64,000 nucleotides of DNA from Gluconobacter thailandicus F149-1 = NBRC 100600 (GCF_000964465.1 NZ_BANH01000043.1:1-64000); one strand, 5' to 3'. Shown: positions 14,035-24,142, counted from the first letter of the stretch. Translations and numbers: made by a program. The notes: generated by a model from the letters alone, not told the origin.

Positions 14035-15045
14035 TCACGGTTGAGCGGTTGCTTTCCAGAGGACTGCGGCAATGTCCCCGCCAGAAGGCAGAGCTTGGTC
14101 TGGCGTCAGGATCCAGGATGCGACGTCCTGCGCGGTAATTCGTTTGTCGCGGCTTATCAGATGGTGCGCTGTTGGAAATTCATCCAGTCGGACGGAAGCG
14201 GGGAGGCGCTTCAGAAAACGTGCGGTGTAAGGGGGGAGGACAAACTGATCACGGCCACCGAATACCATGAGCATTGGTGTTCTGACACGTGGTGCGGCAA
14301 CGAAGGCTGCGGCCATGAGGTGGGTCAGGCCAGAGAGGGGATGAATGGTCGAACTGTGTTGGGTCAGTGGGTCAAAATACATGCGACGCAGGGCGTGAAT
14401 GTTGTCGCTCGCAACACGTTCTCCGGGGACGGCTGATCCATCCAGTTTCCAGTGGGGGGCGACTGTATCGAGGCCATCCAGAACGGTTTGCCACGGCTCG
14501 CCGATTTTCATGATGGCTGGAGCGAGCAGAATAGTGCCGGATAGCTCTGGCGGCGGATTGGTCGCGAGGAGCAGGGCAACGGCTCCGCCCATGCTTTCGC
14601 CCATGACATACAGGGGCACATCGGGGTAACGCCTGCGCAGCCACGCAAGCTCTTCCCGTGTGTCCTGCACCATGCGTGCCGTGCTGCTCCAGCCGCCTGC
14701 GTCCTGTGTCGCTCCGAAGCCCCGCTGGTCTGGGGCGACGATTTCGATACCGGCAGCGCTCAGGGGCGGTGCAAAGAATTCCCAGGCGTCCCGGCTGTCT
14801 CCGAAGCCATGAAGGGCTAGAATGACGGCGCGCAAAGGCTGGGATGCAGGATAGATCCGTAACGGAATGCGAGCACCGTCTGACATGTCGAGCGTCACGT
14901 CCGGAGCAATGAGGGCTGTTTCTTCTGCTGTCGGATGCAGGTTAGGCATGGGCCGGTGTGTGCAGGCTCCGAGAAGCAGCGTGCAGGCGAAGGTGCAGGA
15001 AAGACGCCACAGGCGGTTTGAAACGGATGGGAATGAGCCTATCAT
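14035..15045 (-). CDS. Lipoprotein alpha/beta hydrolase (lysophospholipase-like)
   Basis: A 336-residue protein with a lipoprotein signal (lipobox LLGAC at about 24-28), so it is predicted to be anchored to a membrane facing the periplasm. The hydrolase fold shows the oxyanion motif [13 protein letters not shown], the nucleophile elbow GESMGG, an aspartate in FGGRDQF and a histidine in TAHHLIS. This matches monoacylglycerol lipase/lysophospholipase-like enzymes (Hydrolase_4). The substrate is unknown. It is divergent from polA with about 50 bases between. The tRNA-Arg gene lies just downstream. Confidence 0.85.
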   Translation of the reverse strand: MIGSFPSVSNRLWRLSCTFACTLLLGACTHRPMPNLHPTAEETALIAPDVTLDMSDGARIPLRIYPASQPLRAVILALHGFGDSRDAWEFFAPPLSAAGIEIVAPDQRGFGATQDAGGWSSTARMVQDTREELAWLRRRYPDVPLYVMGESMGGAVALLLATNPPPELSGTILLAPAIMKIGEPWQTVLDGLDTVAPHWKLDGSAVPGERVASDNIHALRRMYFDPLTQHSSTIHPLSGLTHLMAAAFVAAPRVRTPMLMVFGGRDQFVLPPYTARFLKRLPASVRLDEFPTAHHLISRDKRITAQDVASWILTPDQALPSGGDIAAVLWKATAQP

Positions 15046-15095
15046 CGCGGGGATTTTAGAACGTCCGCCCCTTCCGGGCGAGAAGGGAGATATTC

Positions 15096-17885
15096 GTGCC
15101 GTCTGAAACGCCTCATCTGGTTCTGGTTGACGGGTCCGGCTTCATTTTCCGTGCTTTCCATGCCCTTCCGCCCATGACCAGCCCGGATGGCGTTCCGGTC
15201 AACGCGGTTTACGGCTTCACGAATATGCTGACGCGCCTGCTGCGCGATCATGTTGGCACGCATCTGGCCGTTATTTTCGATGCCGGTCGTCAGACGTTCC
15301 GCAATGAGATTTACCCGCAATACAAGGCGCACCGTCCGGAGCCGCCGGAAGACCTGCGGCCTCAGTTCGGACTGATCCGCGATGCGACGGCGGCGTTCAA
15401 TGTGCCTTCGATCGAACTGGCTGGCTGGGAAGCGGACGATCTGATCGCCACTTATGCCAAAGCTGTTGTGGCGCAGGGTGGACGGTGCACGATCGTCTCA
15501 TCAGACAAGGATCTGATGCAGTTGATCTGTCCTGGCGTCGAACTGATGGACCCGATGAAGCAGAAGCCGATTCGGGAAGCGGAAGTCGAAGCCAAGTTCG
15601 GTGTGCGTCCAGATCAGGTTGTCGATGTTCAGGCCCTGATGGGAGACTCTACCGATAATGTACCGGGTGTGCCGGGTATCGGCGCAAAGGGCGCGGCCCA
15701 GCTCATTAATGAATATGGCACGCTGGAAAAGGTTCTGGATGCTGCAGAAGGCATGAAGCCCTCCAAACGGCGCCAGAATCTGATCGAGTTTGCGGATGCC
15801 GCCCGGATGTCCCGCAAGCTGGTTCTGCTGGCGGATGATGTGCCATTGCCGCAGCCGATTGATGAACTGGGGTGCCGTGAGCCGGTTCAGGAAACGCTCC
15901 GGGACTGGCTCGACACGATGGGCTTCCATTCCACGATCCAGCGGATGGGTCTTGGACTGGCCGCAAAGCCGAAGTCTGTACCTCGTCCCAAAGCCGCTCC
16001 TGCAGAGGACGACGCGCAGACCGTGACGCTCTCTGAAGCGTCCTATGGGCCGTATGAGACAGTCACGGATTTCGAGGCACTGGATCGCTGGATTGCCGAC
16101 GCCCGGGCAGCCGGATTTGTGGCTGTGGATACGGAGACGGACAGTCTCAATGCCCGTCAGGCCAATATGGTTGGGCTTTCGCTCTCTGTGGCGCCGGGTA
16201 AGGCCTGTTACGTGCCGTTCCTGCATGTCGGGAAGCGGGATCTGTTGCAGGAGGGGGCGGAGGATCAGCCGACAGATCAGCAGCTTGATCGTGCAGAAAC
16301 GCTAAAGCGTCTTGAGCCTCTGATGCGAGATCCGTCCGTTCTGAAGGTCTTTCAGAACGCGAAATACGATCTGACGGTGTTTCGCAAGGCCGGGCTGCCT
16401 GAAATTACGACAATCGACGATACGATGCTCATCTCCTACGCCCAGTCTGCGGGTGAGCACGGGCAGGGCATGGATGAACTGTCGCAGCTTCATCTTGGCC
16501 ATACGCCGATCACGTATGATTCCGTGACGGGAACAGGGCGCAAGCGCATTCCGTTTGCCGAAGTTCCGCTGGATCAGGCGACCGCGTATGCGGCGGAAGA
16601 TGCTGATGTCACGCTGCGGTTGTGGCAGGTGCTTCGTCCGCAGTTACGTCTTCGTCAGTCGCTGGCTCTGTATGAGGAAATCGAGCGGCCTCTGATTGAA
16701 GTTCTGACGGATATGGAAGACGTCGGGATCAAGGTGGATGCTGTTGAACTGCGTCGCATGTCCGCCGATTTTGCGACGCGCATGGCGGTGATCGAGAAGG
16801 ATATTCACGAGCAGGTTGGGCGCAGTTTCAATGTTGGATCGCCCAAGCAGCTTGGTGAGATCCTGTTCGACGAAATGGAGCTTCCGGGCGGGAAACGCAC
16901 CAAGAGCGGCTCATGGGGAACGGACTCATCCGTTCTGGAAGGACTGGCGGAGCAGGGGCACGATCTGCCTCAGAAGATCCTGTCCTGGCGTCAGTTGGCC
17001 AAGCTGAAATCCACTTATGCCGATGCGCTTGTTGAGCAGATGGACCAGGGAACGCAGCGCGTTCACACGTCCTTCCAGATGGCCATTACGACCACTGGAC
17101 GTCTGTCTTCCAATGAGCCAAACCTTCAGAACATTCCAATCCGGACGGAAGAAGGCGCTCTGATCCGTAAGGCTTTCGTGGCGGCTCCGGGGCGTGTTCT
17201 GGTGTCGGCGGATTACAGTCAGATCGAATTGCGGCTTCTGGCCCATGTGGCAAAGATCGAGCCTCTGCTGGAGGCCTTCCATCTGGGGCAGGACATTCAT
17301 GCCCGCACGGCTTCCGAAGTATTCGGTATTCCCATTGAAGGCATGGACCCGCTGACCCGTCGTCGGGCCAAGGCCATCAACTTCGGTATTATTTACGGGA
17401 TTTCGGCCTTTGGTCTGGGGCGGCAGCTTCAGATTTCGCCGGGTGAAGCACGCTCTTACATTGATGCGTATTTTGCGCGCTATCCCGGTATTCGCGCCTA
17501 TATGGACCGCACCAAGGAAGAGGCGAAGGAACAGGGTTATGTTCTGACGCCGTTTGGTCGTCGCTGTTATGTGCCCGGCATCAAAGACAAGAACGGCGCT
17601 CGCCGGTCCTATGCCGAACGTCAGGCCATCAACGCTCCGCTGCAGGGTGGCGCTGCCGATATTATCAAGCGCGCCATGGTGCGTCTGGCGAGAAAGCTGC
17701 CTGAGACGGGCCTGAAAGCGCAGATGCTGCTTCAGGTGCATGACGAACTGCTCTTCGAAGTTCAGGAGCAGGATGCACAGGCACTGGCGGATTTTGTCCG
17801 TCAGGAAATGGAAAGTGCCGCGAAGCTGGATGTGGCGCTTGAGGTTGAAACCGGTATTGGCCCGAGTTGGGCTGACGCACACTGA
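15096..17885 (+). CDS. polA: DNA polymerase I
   Basis: A 929-residue enzyme for Okazaki fragment processing and repair synthesis. The N-terminal 5'-3' exonuclease covers about 1-290 (LVLVDGSGFIFRAFHALPP; GWEADDLIATYA; GVPGIGAKGAAQL). The 3'-5' exonuclease region (about 325-510) keeps the acidic motif VDTETDSL, so proofreading is probably active. The polymerase domain has motif A DYSQIELRLLAH, motif B RRRAKAINFGIIYG and motif C QVHDELLFE. The start is GTG with GGGAG upstream. The SCO-like gene follows after 14 bases. Confidence 0.97.
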   Translation: MPSETPHLVLVDGSGFIFRAFHALPPMTSPDGVPVNAVYGFTNMLTRLLRDHVGTHLAVIFDAGRQTFRNEIYPQYKAHRPEPPEDLRPQFGLIRDATAAFNVPSIELAGWEADDLIATYAKAVVAQGGRCTIVSSDKDLMQLICPGVELMDPMKQKPIREAEVEAKFGVRPDQVVDVQALMGDSTDNVPGVPGIGAKGAAQLINEYGTLEKVLDAAEGMKPSKRRQNLIEFADAARMSRKLVLLADDVPLPQPIDELGCREPVQETLRDWLDTMGFHSTIQRMGLGLAAKPKSVPRPKAAPAEDDAQTVTLSEASYGPYETVTDFEALDRWIADARAAGFVAVDTETDSLNARQANMVGLSLSVAPGKACYVPFLHVGKRDLLQEGAEDQPTDQQLDRAETLKRLEPLMRDPSVLKVFQNAKYDLTVFRKAGLPEITTIDDTMLISYAQSAGEHGQGMDELSQLHLGHTPITYDSVTGTGRKRIPFAEVPLDQATAYAAEDADVTLRLWQVLRPQLRLRQSLALYEEIERPLIEVLTDMEDVGIKVDAVELRRMSADFATRMAVIEKDIHEQVGRSFNVGSPKQLGEILFDEMELPGGKRTKSGSWGTDSSVLEGLAEQGHDLPQKILSWRQLAKLKSTYADALVEQMDQGTQRVHTSFQMAITTTGRLSSNEPNLQNIPIRTEEGALIRKAFVAAPGRVLVSADYSQIELRLLAHVAKIEPLLEAFHLGQDIHARTASEVFGIPIEGMDPLTRRRAKAINFGIIYGISAFGLGRQLQISPGEARSYIDAYFARYPGIRAYMDRTKEEAKEQGYVLTPFGRRCYVPGIKDKNGARRSYAERQAINAPLQGGAADIIKRAMVRLARKLPETGLKAQMLLQVHDELLFEVQEQDAQALADFVRQEMESAAKLDVALEVETGIGPSWADAH

Positions 17886-17899
17886 GAGACTGAACGAGC

Positions 17900-18508
17900 A
17901 TGGAAACCCAACACGAACGCCGCAAGCGGGTCAGCAATCGCATTATCTGGGGAGTGCTGGCAGTTGCGGCGGTTCTGGGGGCTGTTGGCTTCCAGTTGGC
18001 CTCTCATGGCGGGCCGGGACTACTGGTACAGTCCAACGGAAACGAAGTTGGTGGCAGCTTCCGTCTTGAGTCCCTTGGGGAAAGTACAGTCACGGAAGGG
18101 GACTTCCACGGAACATGGATGCTGGTGTGGTTCTTTGACACGAACTGCCCGGAAGACCGGTGTCAGCCTGTACTGAAGAGTATGGAGCAGGCGTATCAGA
18201 CGCTTCATGCAGAAGGTATTCGCGTCTCGCCGCTGGCGGTTTCCCTGAACCCGTTCGATGAAAACGAAGCCATCAGGAACTACGTCATTCCTGTTGCGCC
18301 TCATGTTATGCCGTTCACGGGAACGCCTAACATGATCAAGGCCATGACGGCTGAATATCATGCGCCGGATGAGAAAGAAGGCGATCATTACGTTCCGGCC
18401 CCGCGGATTGTCATCATGGATCCGAATTCTCGATATGCGGGCACGATTGATGCGACGGGTGATGCGGCTGCCCTGATTGCGCGTCTGCGCCAGCTTGCAA
18501 AGCGCTGA
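17900..18508 (+). CDS. SCO1/SenC-like thioredoxin-fold membrane protein
   Basis: A 202-residue protein with one N-terminal membrane anchor (IIWGVLAVAAVLGAVGFQLA) and a periplasmic thioredoxin-like domain. WMLVWFFDTNCPEDRCQP and a later histidine in EGDHYVPAPRIVIMDP correspond to the copper-binding Cys-x3-Cys and His of SCO proteins that serve cytochrome oxidase assembly. Here the cysteines (C83, C88) are four residues apart instead of three, so copper binding may differ. It lies in a rightward run after polA and directly before a solute-binding protein gene. Confidence 0.75.
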   Translation: METQHERRKRVSNRIIWGVLAVAAVLGAVGFQLASHGGPGLLVQSNGNEVGGSFRLESLGESTVTEGDFHGTWMLVWFFDTNCPEDRCQPVLKSMEQAYQTLHAEGIRVSPLAVSLNPFDENEAIRNYVIPVAPHVMPFTGTPNMIKAMTAEYHAPDEKEGDHYVPAPRIVIMDPNSRYAGTIDATGDAAALIARLRQLAKR

Positions 18509-18514
18509 GTGACG

Positions 18515-20158
18515 ATGCGGCTGTCTGCTCTGTTCCTTGCCTTGTCTCTGGGTGTGGCAGGAACTGCCCTTGCACAGGAGCAGACACCGCCTGACTGGAA
18601 TGGGCAGACGCTCGGCAGCCCGCATCGGGGAGGGACGCTCCGGCTGACGGCTGATGGGCCGGGGGGAACGCTGGATCCGCAGGTCAATTACGGCACGCAG
18701 TACATGCAGGTGTTCGTCAATATGTACGACCCGCTGTTGACCTTCCGGGAGGCGCGGGGCCCCTCAGGACTGGATGTTGTACCCGATCTGGCAGAGGCCA
18801 TGCCCACTATCAGCCCAGATGGTTTGACATGGACGCTGCATCTGCGATCCGGCCTGAAATTCTCGGACGGGTCGCCTGTCCGTGTTGAGGATGTGGTCGC
18901 GTCTTTCCGTCGGATCTATCGGGTTGGTAGCCCGACGGCCGCGTCGTTTTATGGTGGGATTGTCGGGGCAAAAGAGTGCCTCGATGCGCCAGATCATTGC
19001 ACGTTGCCGGGTGTCGAAGGCCATCCGGATGGCACAATTATTTTTCATCTGACGCATCAGGATGGAGAGTTTCTCTACAAGCTGGCATTTCCCCATGCCG
19101 TCATCCTGCCTGCCGGAATTTCTTCCCATGATCTGGGAAATGTGACAGCGCCGGGGACGGGGCCTTACCTGATTACGCATTACGATCCTGAACACGGCAT
19201 GTTGCTGGAGCGGAACCCTTACTTTCACGTCTGGAATCCGCAGGCGCAGACGGATGGGTTTGTTGATCGTATTGAATACAGTTTTGGCTTGTCGGACGAA
19301 GCGCAGATTACGGCGGTTGAGCAGGGACAGTATGACTGGATGCTGGATGCCAAGCCTTCTGATCGGCTGGGGGAGCTAGGGGCGAAGTATACGTCCCAGG
19401 TGCATATCGAGCCGCTTCTTGGTCTCTATTATCTGGCGATGAATGTTCATGAAAAGCCGTTTACGGATCAGCGGGTCCGGCAGGCGGTCAGTCTGGCGGT
19501 GAACCGTCATGCCATGACCATTCTGTTTGGTGGAAGTGCCATTTCTGAACCGCTTTGCCAAATGGTGCCGCATGGTATTCCGGGTGCGGACCTTGGATTG
19601 TCGTGCCCGCAAAATCTTGAAGAAGCACGGCGACTGGTTCGGGAGGCTGGTGCGGAAGGGCAGACGGTTACATTGGTTGTCCCCAATCGCGCTATCGAAC
19701 TGGGCATGGGGACGTATCTGCGAAACGTGCTCCAGCAGATTGGCCTGAAAGCGCAATTACGACCGATCACGGCTGGTCTGGCGGACTCTTATGAGCAGAA
19801 TACGGCGAACCATGTGCAGATTGCTCTGGCCTACTGGTTTGCTGATTATCCTTCCGCGTCGACGTTTCTGGATGATCTGTTCGGATGTGATAACTACCAT
19901 CCGAATTCCGCCATTTCCCCAAACTTTACCGGCTTCTGTGATCAGCATGTTCAGAGCCTGTTCGAGCAGGCCAAGGCGCAGACCGATCCCGCCAAAGCCG
20001 CACCAATCTGGCAGGAGGCGGGACATGAGATCATGCGCCAAATGCCTGGTGCGCCGATGATCCAGATGAAGACCATCGATTTCGTTTCGAAAAGGTTGGG
20101 GAATTATTGTTCGACGCTTCTGAGCCATATGCTGTTTTCGCATGTTTGGGTGAAATAA
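18515..20158 (+). CDS. ABC transporter solute-binding protein, family 5
   Basis: A 547-residue periplasmic binding protein of the peptide/nickel (SBP_bac_5) family. The signal peptide is MRLSALFLALSLGVAGTALA. Family features include GGTLRLTADGPGGTLDPQVNYGTQYMQ... split over the start, then LRSGLKFSDGSPVRVEDVVASFRRI and NVHEKPFTDQRVRQAVSLAVNR. No permease or ATPase genes are adjacent, so the ligand and partner transporter are unknown. A GTG six bases earlier could also be the start. The stop of the SCO-like gene is six bases before the chosen start. Confidence 0.85.
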   Translation: MRLSALFLALSLGVAGTALAQEQTPPDWNGQTLGSPHRGGTLRLTADGPGGTLDPQVNYGTQYMQVFVNMYDPLLTFREARGPSGLDVVPDLAEAMPTISPDGLTWTLHLRSGLKFSDGSPVRVEDVVASFRRIYRVGSPTAASFYGGIVGAKECLDAPDHCTLPGVEGHPDGTIIFHLTHQDGEFLYKLAFPHAVILPAGISSHDLGNVTAPGTGPYLITHYDPEHGMLLERNPYFHVWNPQAQTDGFVDRIEYSFGLSDEAQITAVEQGQYDWMLDAKPSDRLGELGAKYTSQVHIEPLLGLYYLAMNVHEKPFTDQRVRQAVSLAVNRHAMTILFGGSAISEPLCQMVPHGIPGADLGLSCPQNLEEARRLVREAGAEGQTVTLVVPNRAIELGMGTYLRNVLQQIGLKAQLRPITAGLADSYEQNTANHVQIALAYWFADYPSASTFLDDLFGCDNYHPNSAISPNFTGFCDQHVQSLFEQAKAQTDPAKAAPIWQEAGHEIMRQMPGAPMIQMKTIDFVSKRLGNYCSTLLSHMLFSHVWVK

Positions 20159-20239
20159 CGCTCAAAAGGCGAATAATATTGCAGAAATAGTCTTCAAGAG
20201 TGTCTTCTCCTTATTGCGTGGTGTGTAAGGAGAAGTGTC

Positions 20240-21256
20240 ATGAGAGGTTTGTTCGCCAGTCTCATGAGCGCGTGTCTTGTTGTTGTTAGCCTTGGAAAAG
20301 TACAGGCGCACGACGTTCTGAAAACTCCTGAAAACTGCATCAAGGCCGCAGTCGTATTGCCTTTGCTGGGTGGTCCAGGTGACTCGCCGATTATTCCAGT
20401 CAAGGTAAACGGGTTGGATGCCGCCATGTATGTCAGCCCCATGTTCGGGCACGTTATGGTTCATGATTCTGGAAAGCTCTGGTTCCCGCTTGGAGCCGAT
20501 ATGCCCTTGAAAGCCCAGAATGGTGCAGTGACGTTAACCTCCCGAACACTCCTCGATGATGTGCAGATCGGACCGATGGATCTGGGAGAGATGCGTGCCA
20601 ATCTTCTGGACGGTCAGGCTGAGCGCCACGTGGGAAGTCGGCCCCTCATTGGAATGCTGGGGCTAGAGAGCGAAATCTTTTCCGGAACCGATATTCTTTT
20701 TGACGTTCCCAACGGTAAGCTGGCGTTTCTGAAGTTTCGAACAGACAAGGCCTGCAAGGATGCGGCGCATCGTCTCATGGGGGCTCAGGCAAATGTTGTG
20801 GAACTGCGGCGTGGAGCACTGATTGCTGTTCGCGCTAATGCAAGATCTCAGGAGATGGTTCTTGACCCGGATTTATCAGAAACTGTTTTACCGACATCCT
20901 GGGGAGACGGCCTGAACCTGACATCGGACGACATTCGGCATGAACCAATCGTGACGACCCAGTATGTCGGGGTATCGGTCGGGCACCAGTATGTTCTCAA
21001 TGTGCTGGATATTGGCGGGTATAATCCCGGCCCCCTGAATGTGCTGTTCCAGTCTGATATTTCGACTGCAGCACTTGGGGGCGATGTCTTTAGGAAAGCG
21101 GCTGTCTTGCTAGACAGGGACGCTGGTCAGGCGTTTTTCCTTCCCGAAACAGAAAACACGCCTCGTCCGACGCTACATTTCCATTTTGATGAAAGCCGCT
21201 TGGGGCACACAACTGTTACGCAGAAAACAGGACGTATTGAAACTGGTGTGAAGTGA
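20240..21256 (+). CDS. Secreted retropepsin-like protein, unknown
   Basis: A 338-residue protein with a signal peptide (MRGLFASLMSACLVVVSLGKVQA). It shows two beta-rich halves: IIPVKVNGLDAAMYVSP... and GMLGLESEIFSGTDILFDVPNGKLAFLK. This is the style of retroviral-type aspartic protease repeats common in alphaproteobacterial exported proteins. The catalytic D-[TS]-G is not seen (positions read AAMYVSP and VLDPDLSE), so it is probably not an active protease. AGGAGAAGTGTC precedes the start. Function unknown. Confidence 0.55.
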   Translation: MRGLFASLMSACLVVVSLGKVQAHDVLKTPENCIKAAVVLPLLGGPGDSPIIPVKVNGLDAAMYVSPMFGHVMVHDSGKLWFPLGADMPLKAQNGAVTLTSRTLLDDVQIGPMDLGEMRANLLDGQAERHVGSRPLIGMLGLESEIFSGTDILFDVPNGKLAFLKFRTDKACKDAAHRLMGAQANVVELRRGALIAVRANARSQEMVLDPDLSETVLPTSWGDGLNLTSDDIRHEPIVTTQYVGVSVGHQYVLNVLDIGGYNPGPLNVLFQSDISTAALGGDVFRKAAVLLDRDAGQAFFLPETENTPRPTLHFHFDESRLGHTTVTQKTGRIETGVK

Positions 21257-21283
21257 AGGGTTAGACAGGGATCACTTCACACC
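21245..21283. terminator. Perfect 12-bp hairpin at the end of convergent genes
   Basis: GGTGTGAAGTGA and TCACTTCACACC pair perfectly around 15 bases. The left arm contains the stop codon of the preceding gene, and the convergent purD gene ends 15 bases beyond. A short GTTTTTA follows on the plus strand. Confidence 0.65.
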
Positions 21284-21297
21284 TACTAAGCCTGTTT

Positions 21298-22527
21298 TTA
21301 CAGGCCAATATCTGTACGGAAAATCTTGTCTTCCCACTGAATGGCTGCCGCGCCTTCATAAGCAAGACGACGTGCGTCTTCTGGCGTAGCAGCCTTGGCG
21401 CAGACTGTCAGAACACGTCCGCCATCCGCGACCAGAACGCCCTCGACCAGTTTTGTTCCAGCATGGAAAACCGAGACGCCCGGGACGGCTTCGGCGCGTT
21501 CGAGGCCCGAAATGCGTCCACCCTTTTTCGGAGCGTCCGGGTATCCGTTGGCAGCCAGCACCAGTGAGATAGAGGCTTCGTCGGAGAACTCGGCAGCGGC
21601 ATGATCGAGATTGCCGTCTGCGAGAGATGCAAGAATAGGAAGCAGGTCTGATTTGAGACGGATCAGGAGTGCCTGTGCCTCGGGGTCACCAAAGCGGACA
21701 TTGTATTCAATCAGCTTTGGGCCTTCGTTCGTCAGCATCAGGCCAGCGAAAATCACGCCACGGAAAGGTGTGCCGCGACGCACCATTTCCGCCAGCATCG
21801 GGCGGACGCTGAGGTCCAGTGCCTTTTCCTGAGCCGCGCGATTAAAGCCGGGTGGGGGGGATATAGCGCCCATTCCCCCTGTGTTCGGCCCTGTGTCTCC
21901 ATCGCCGAGGCGCTTGTGGTCGCGGGCTGCGCCGATCAGAACGGCCTTGTCGTCCGAGCAGAACGCGAACAGCGAGACTTCTTCGCCCACCAGACATTCT
22001 TCGATGACGAGCGGCATACCGAGCTTCCGGATGGCGTCTTCCGCTTCTTCAACACTTTGGGCGACGACCACACCCTTGCCAGCCGCCAGACCATCCGCCT
22101 TTACGACGATCGGTGCGCCGCGACGTCGCACAAACTCAATGGCTGGTGCCTCGTTTTCGAAGCGTTCCCATTTTGCTGTTGGAATGCCAGCGGCATCCGC
22201 AACGTCTTTAGTGAACGCTTTGCTGCCTTCCAGAAGGGCCGCAGCCCTGGTGGGGCCAGCGCAGGGAATGCCAGCTTCGGCGCAGGCATCTGCCAGACCG
22301 ATCACCAGAGGCGCTTCAGGGCCGGGAACGATCAGGTCGATATTCTGCTCTTTTGCAAAAGCGACAAGCCCTCCAACGTCATCCGATTTGAGGGGAACCA
22401 GTGTCGCCAGAGAGGTCATGCCCGGGTTGCCGGGAGCGGCGTAAAGCGCCGAAAGACTGGGCGAGCGCGCCAGACATGTTGCCAGGGCGTGTTCGCGCCC
22501 TCCGGAACCGACCAGCAAAACGCGCAT
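21298..22527 (-). CDS. purD: Phosphoribosylamine-glycine ligase
   Basis: A 409-residue ATP-grasp enzyme that joins glycine to phosphoribosylamine (second step of purine synthesis). It starts MRVLLVGSGGREHALA, with GGGAGAGCGGA upstream. The ATP-grasp part has VVKADGLAAGKGVVVA, and VRFGDPEAQ carries metal-binding acidic residues. The reading frame stays open 71 codons upstream, but the family start and ribosome binding site fix 22,527. It is divergent from xseA with a 76-base gap and stands alone, not in a purine operon. Confidence 0.95.
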   Translation of the reverse strand: MRVLLVGSGGREHALATCLARSPSLSALYAAPGNPGMTSLATLVPLKSDDVGGLVAFAKEQNIDLIVPGPEAPLVIGLADACAEAGIPCAGPTRAAALLEGSKAFTKDVADAAGIPTAKWERFENEAPAIEFVRRRGAPIVVKADGLAAGKGVVVAQSVEEAEDAIRKLGMPLVIEECLVGEEVSLFAFCSDDKAVLIGAARDHKRLGDGDTGPNTGGMGAISPPPGFNRAAQEKALDLSVRPMLAEMVRRGTPFRGVIFAGLMLTNEGPKLIEYNVRFGDPEAQALLIRLKSDLLPILASLADGNLDHAAAEFSDEASISLVLAANGYPDAPKKGGRISGLERAEAVPGVSVFHAGTKLVEGVLVADGGRVLTVCAKAATPEDARRLAYEGAAAIQWEDKIFRTDIGL

Positions 22528-22603
22528 TCCGCTCTCCCTTTTCATCTGTGGGTCCCTGAGATCAGGGCTTCGTCTGACGGCGTGCGTAGCATAGACTGGC
22601 GCC

Positions 22604-24097
22604 ATGATGGAGAGTGATGCCGCGTCCACACGCGGGAATGTGCCGCAATATTCAGTTTCCGAGATTTCTGGAGCCATCAAGCGCACGCTTGAGACCGGAT
22701 TCGGTCGCGTTCGTGTGCGCGGGGAAGTCACGGAGCTCAAGCGCTACCCGTCCGGGCATGTTTATCTGTCCCTGAAAGACGAGGGCGGAAAGATTTCCGG
22801 CGTGATCTGGCGTGGAACGGTGTCCCGTCTGGGGATGGCGCCTGAGAACGGCAATGAAGTCATCGCGACGGGGAAGGTTTCGTCCTACGGTGAGCGGTCC
22901 AGCTACCAGCTTATCATCGACCGCATGGAGTTTGCGGGCGAGGGGGCATTGCTCGCGAATATCGAACGTCTGCGCCGGAAATTGCTGGAAGAGGGCCTGT
23001 TCGAGGCCGACCGCAAAAAGCCGATCCCGTTCCTGCCGACGCTCGTCGGTGTTGTGACGTCCCGCGCGGGTGCGGTGCTGCATGATATTCGCACGACGAT
23101 TGAGCGCCGCTTTCCGCGCGACGTCCTGCTGTGGCCTGTGGCTGTGCAGGGGGAAGGAGCGGCGGCCCAGATTGCGGCAGCGATTGAAGGAATGGCGCAG
23201 AGGCCACGGCGACCGGATGTTCTGATTGTCGCGCGTGGCGGCGGGTCACTTGAAGATCTTATGGCGTTCAATGATGAGCGCGTTCTGCGGGCCGTTGCGG
23301 CATGTCCTATCCCGGTTATTTCTGCGGTCGGGCATGAAACGGATACGACGCTGATCGACCTTGTTTCTGATCGACGTGCGCCAACGCCAACAGCGGCGGC
23401 GGAAATGGCTGTTCCGCTGCGCTCCGAACTGGTGGCTGATCTGGCACATCGTACGGCGCGTCTGGCAGGTGGTCTCAGCCGGATCATGCAGGTGTCCCGC
23501 GGGCGTCTCGAACAGGCAACAGCCGGACTACCCGATCTGCCTTCTCTTCTGGCGACGGCACGGATGCGGTTGGATGATCGTAGCCAGCGTCTTGATCTCG
23601 CGCTCCCCGCTTTCGTTCTGCGGGTCAGGAGCCGCCTGGATGCGCCACTACATCAACTCCCCTCGCTGGAACTGATTGTCAGTCGGGCGCGTGCTGCTTT
23701 AACTGCCCCCTCCCGACAGCTTCCATCACCACTTCTGATGATTGAACGTCGGGAAGCTGCGCTGCAAAGAGCGCAGACGGCTCTGGCGACGGCGTGGCAC
23801 AGGGCAGACCAACAGTTTCACCTTCGTGTGGAACGGCAGCGGCTGTCTCCTGAGACGCTCAAGAGTGCCATTCGTCTTCAGAAGGCACGGCTTGAAGGGT
23901 TGGGAAGCTATCTGGAAGCAGTGTCTCCCAAAGCTATTCTGAGCCGCGGTTACGTTCTGGTGCAGGACAGCAAAGGTCGCCCGATGACCAGTTCGAGAGC
24001 AGAACCTGTCAACGGCCGCGTTGTTCTGTCTTTCACAGATGGCGAACGTGGGGCAAAACTGGATGCTCTGACGTCTCAGGGCGATCTCGGGCTTTAA
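22604..24097 (+). CDS. xseA: Exodeoxyribonuclease VII large subunit
   Basis: A 497-residue catalytic subunit that degrades single-stranded DNA together with XseB. The N-terminal OB fold (VRGEVTELKRYPSGHVYLSLKDE) is followed by the catalytic domain with ARGGGSLEDLMAFNDE and ISAVGHETDTTLIDLVSDRRAPTPTAAAE. A helical region and the C-terminal SRGYVLVQD...GRPMTSS segment complete it. No xseB gene is in the window. A second ATG three bases on is equally possible as start. Confidence 0.95.
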   Translation: MMESDAASTRGNVPQYSVSEISGAIKRTLETGFGRVRVRGEVTELKRYPSGHVYLSLKDEGGKISGVIWRGTVSRLGMAPENGNEVIATGKVSSYGERSSYQLIIDRMEFAGEGALLANIERLRRKLLEEGLFEADRKKPIPFLPTLVGVVTSRAGAVLHDIRTTIERRFPRDVLLWPVAVQGEGAAAQIAAAIEGMAQRPRRPDVLIVARGGGSLEDLMAFNDERVLRAVAACPIPVISAVGHETDTTLIDLVSDRRAPTPTAAAEMAVPLRSELVADLAHRTARLAGGLSRIMQVSRGRLEQATAGLPDLPSLLATARMRLDDRSQRLDLALPAFVLRVRSRLDAPLHQLPSLELIVSRARAALTAPSRQLPSPLLMIERREAALQRAQTALATAWHRADQQFHLRVERQRLSPETLKSAIRLQKARLEGLGSYLEAVSPKAILSRGYVLVQDSKGRPMTSSRAEPVNGRVVLSFTDGERGAKLDALTSQGDLGL

Positions 24098-24142
24098 TCG
24101 CGAAGTTCCGGGCCGTTGCCCGGTTTGTAATCCGGAGTTCAC

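Noticed and set aside
22528-22740. Extra 71 codons at the start of purD
   Set aside because: The added part overlaps the xseA start on the other strand, resembles no PurD, and a good ribosome binding site precedes the family start at 22,527.
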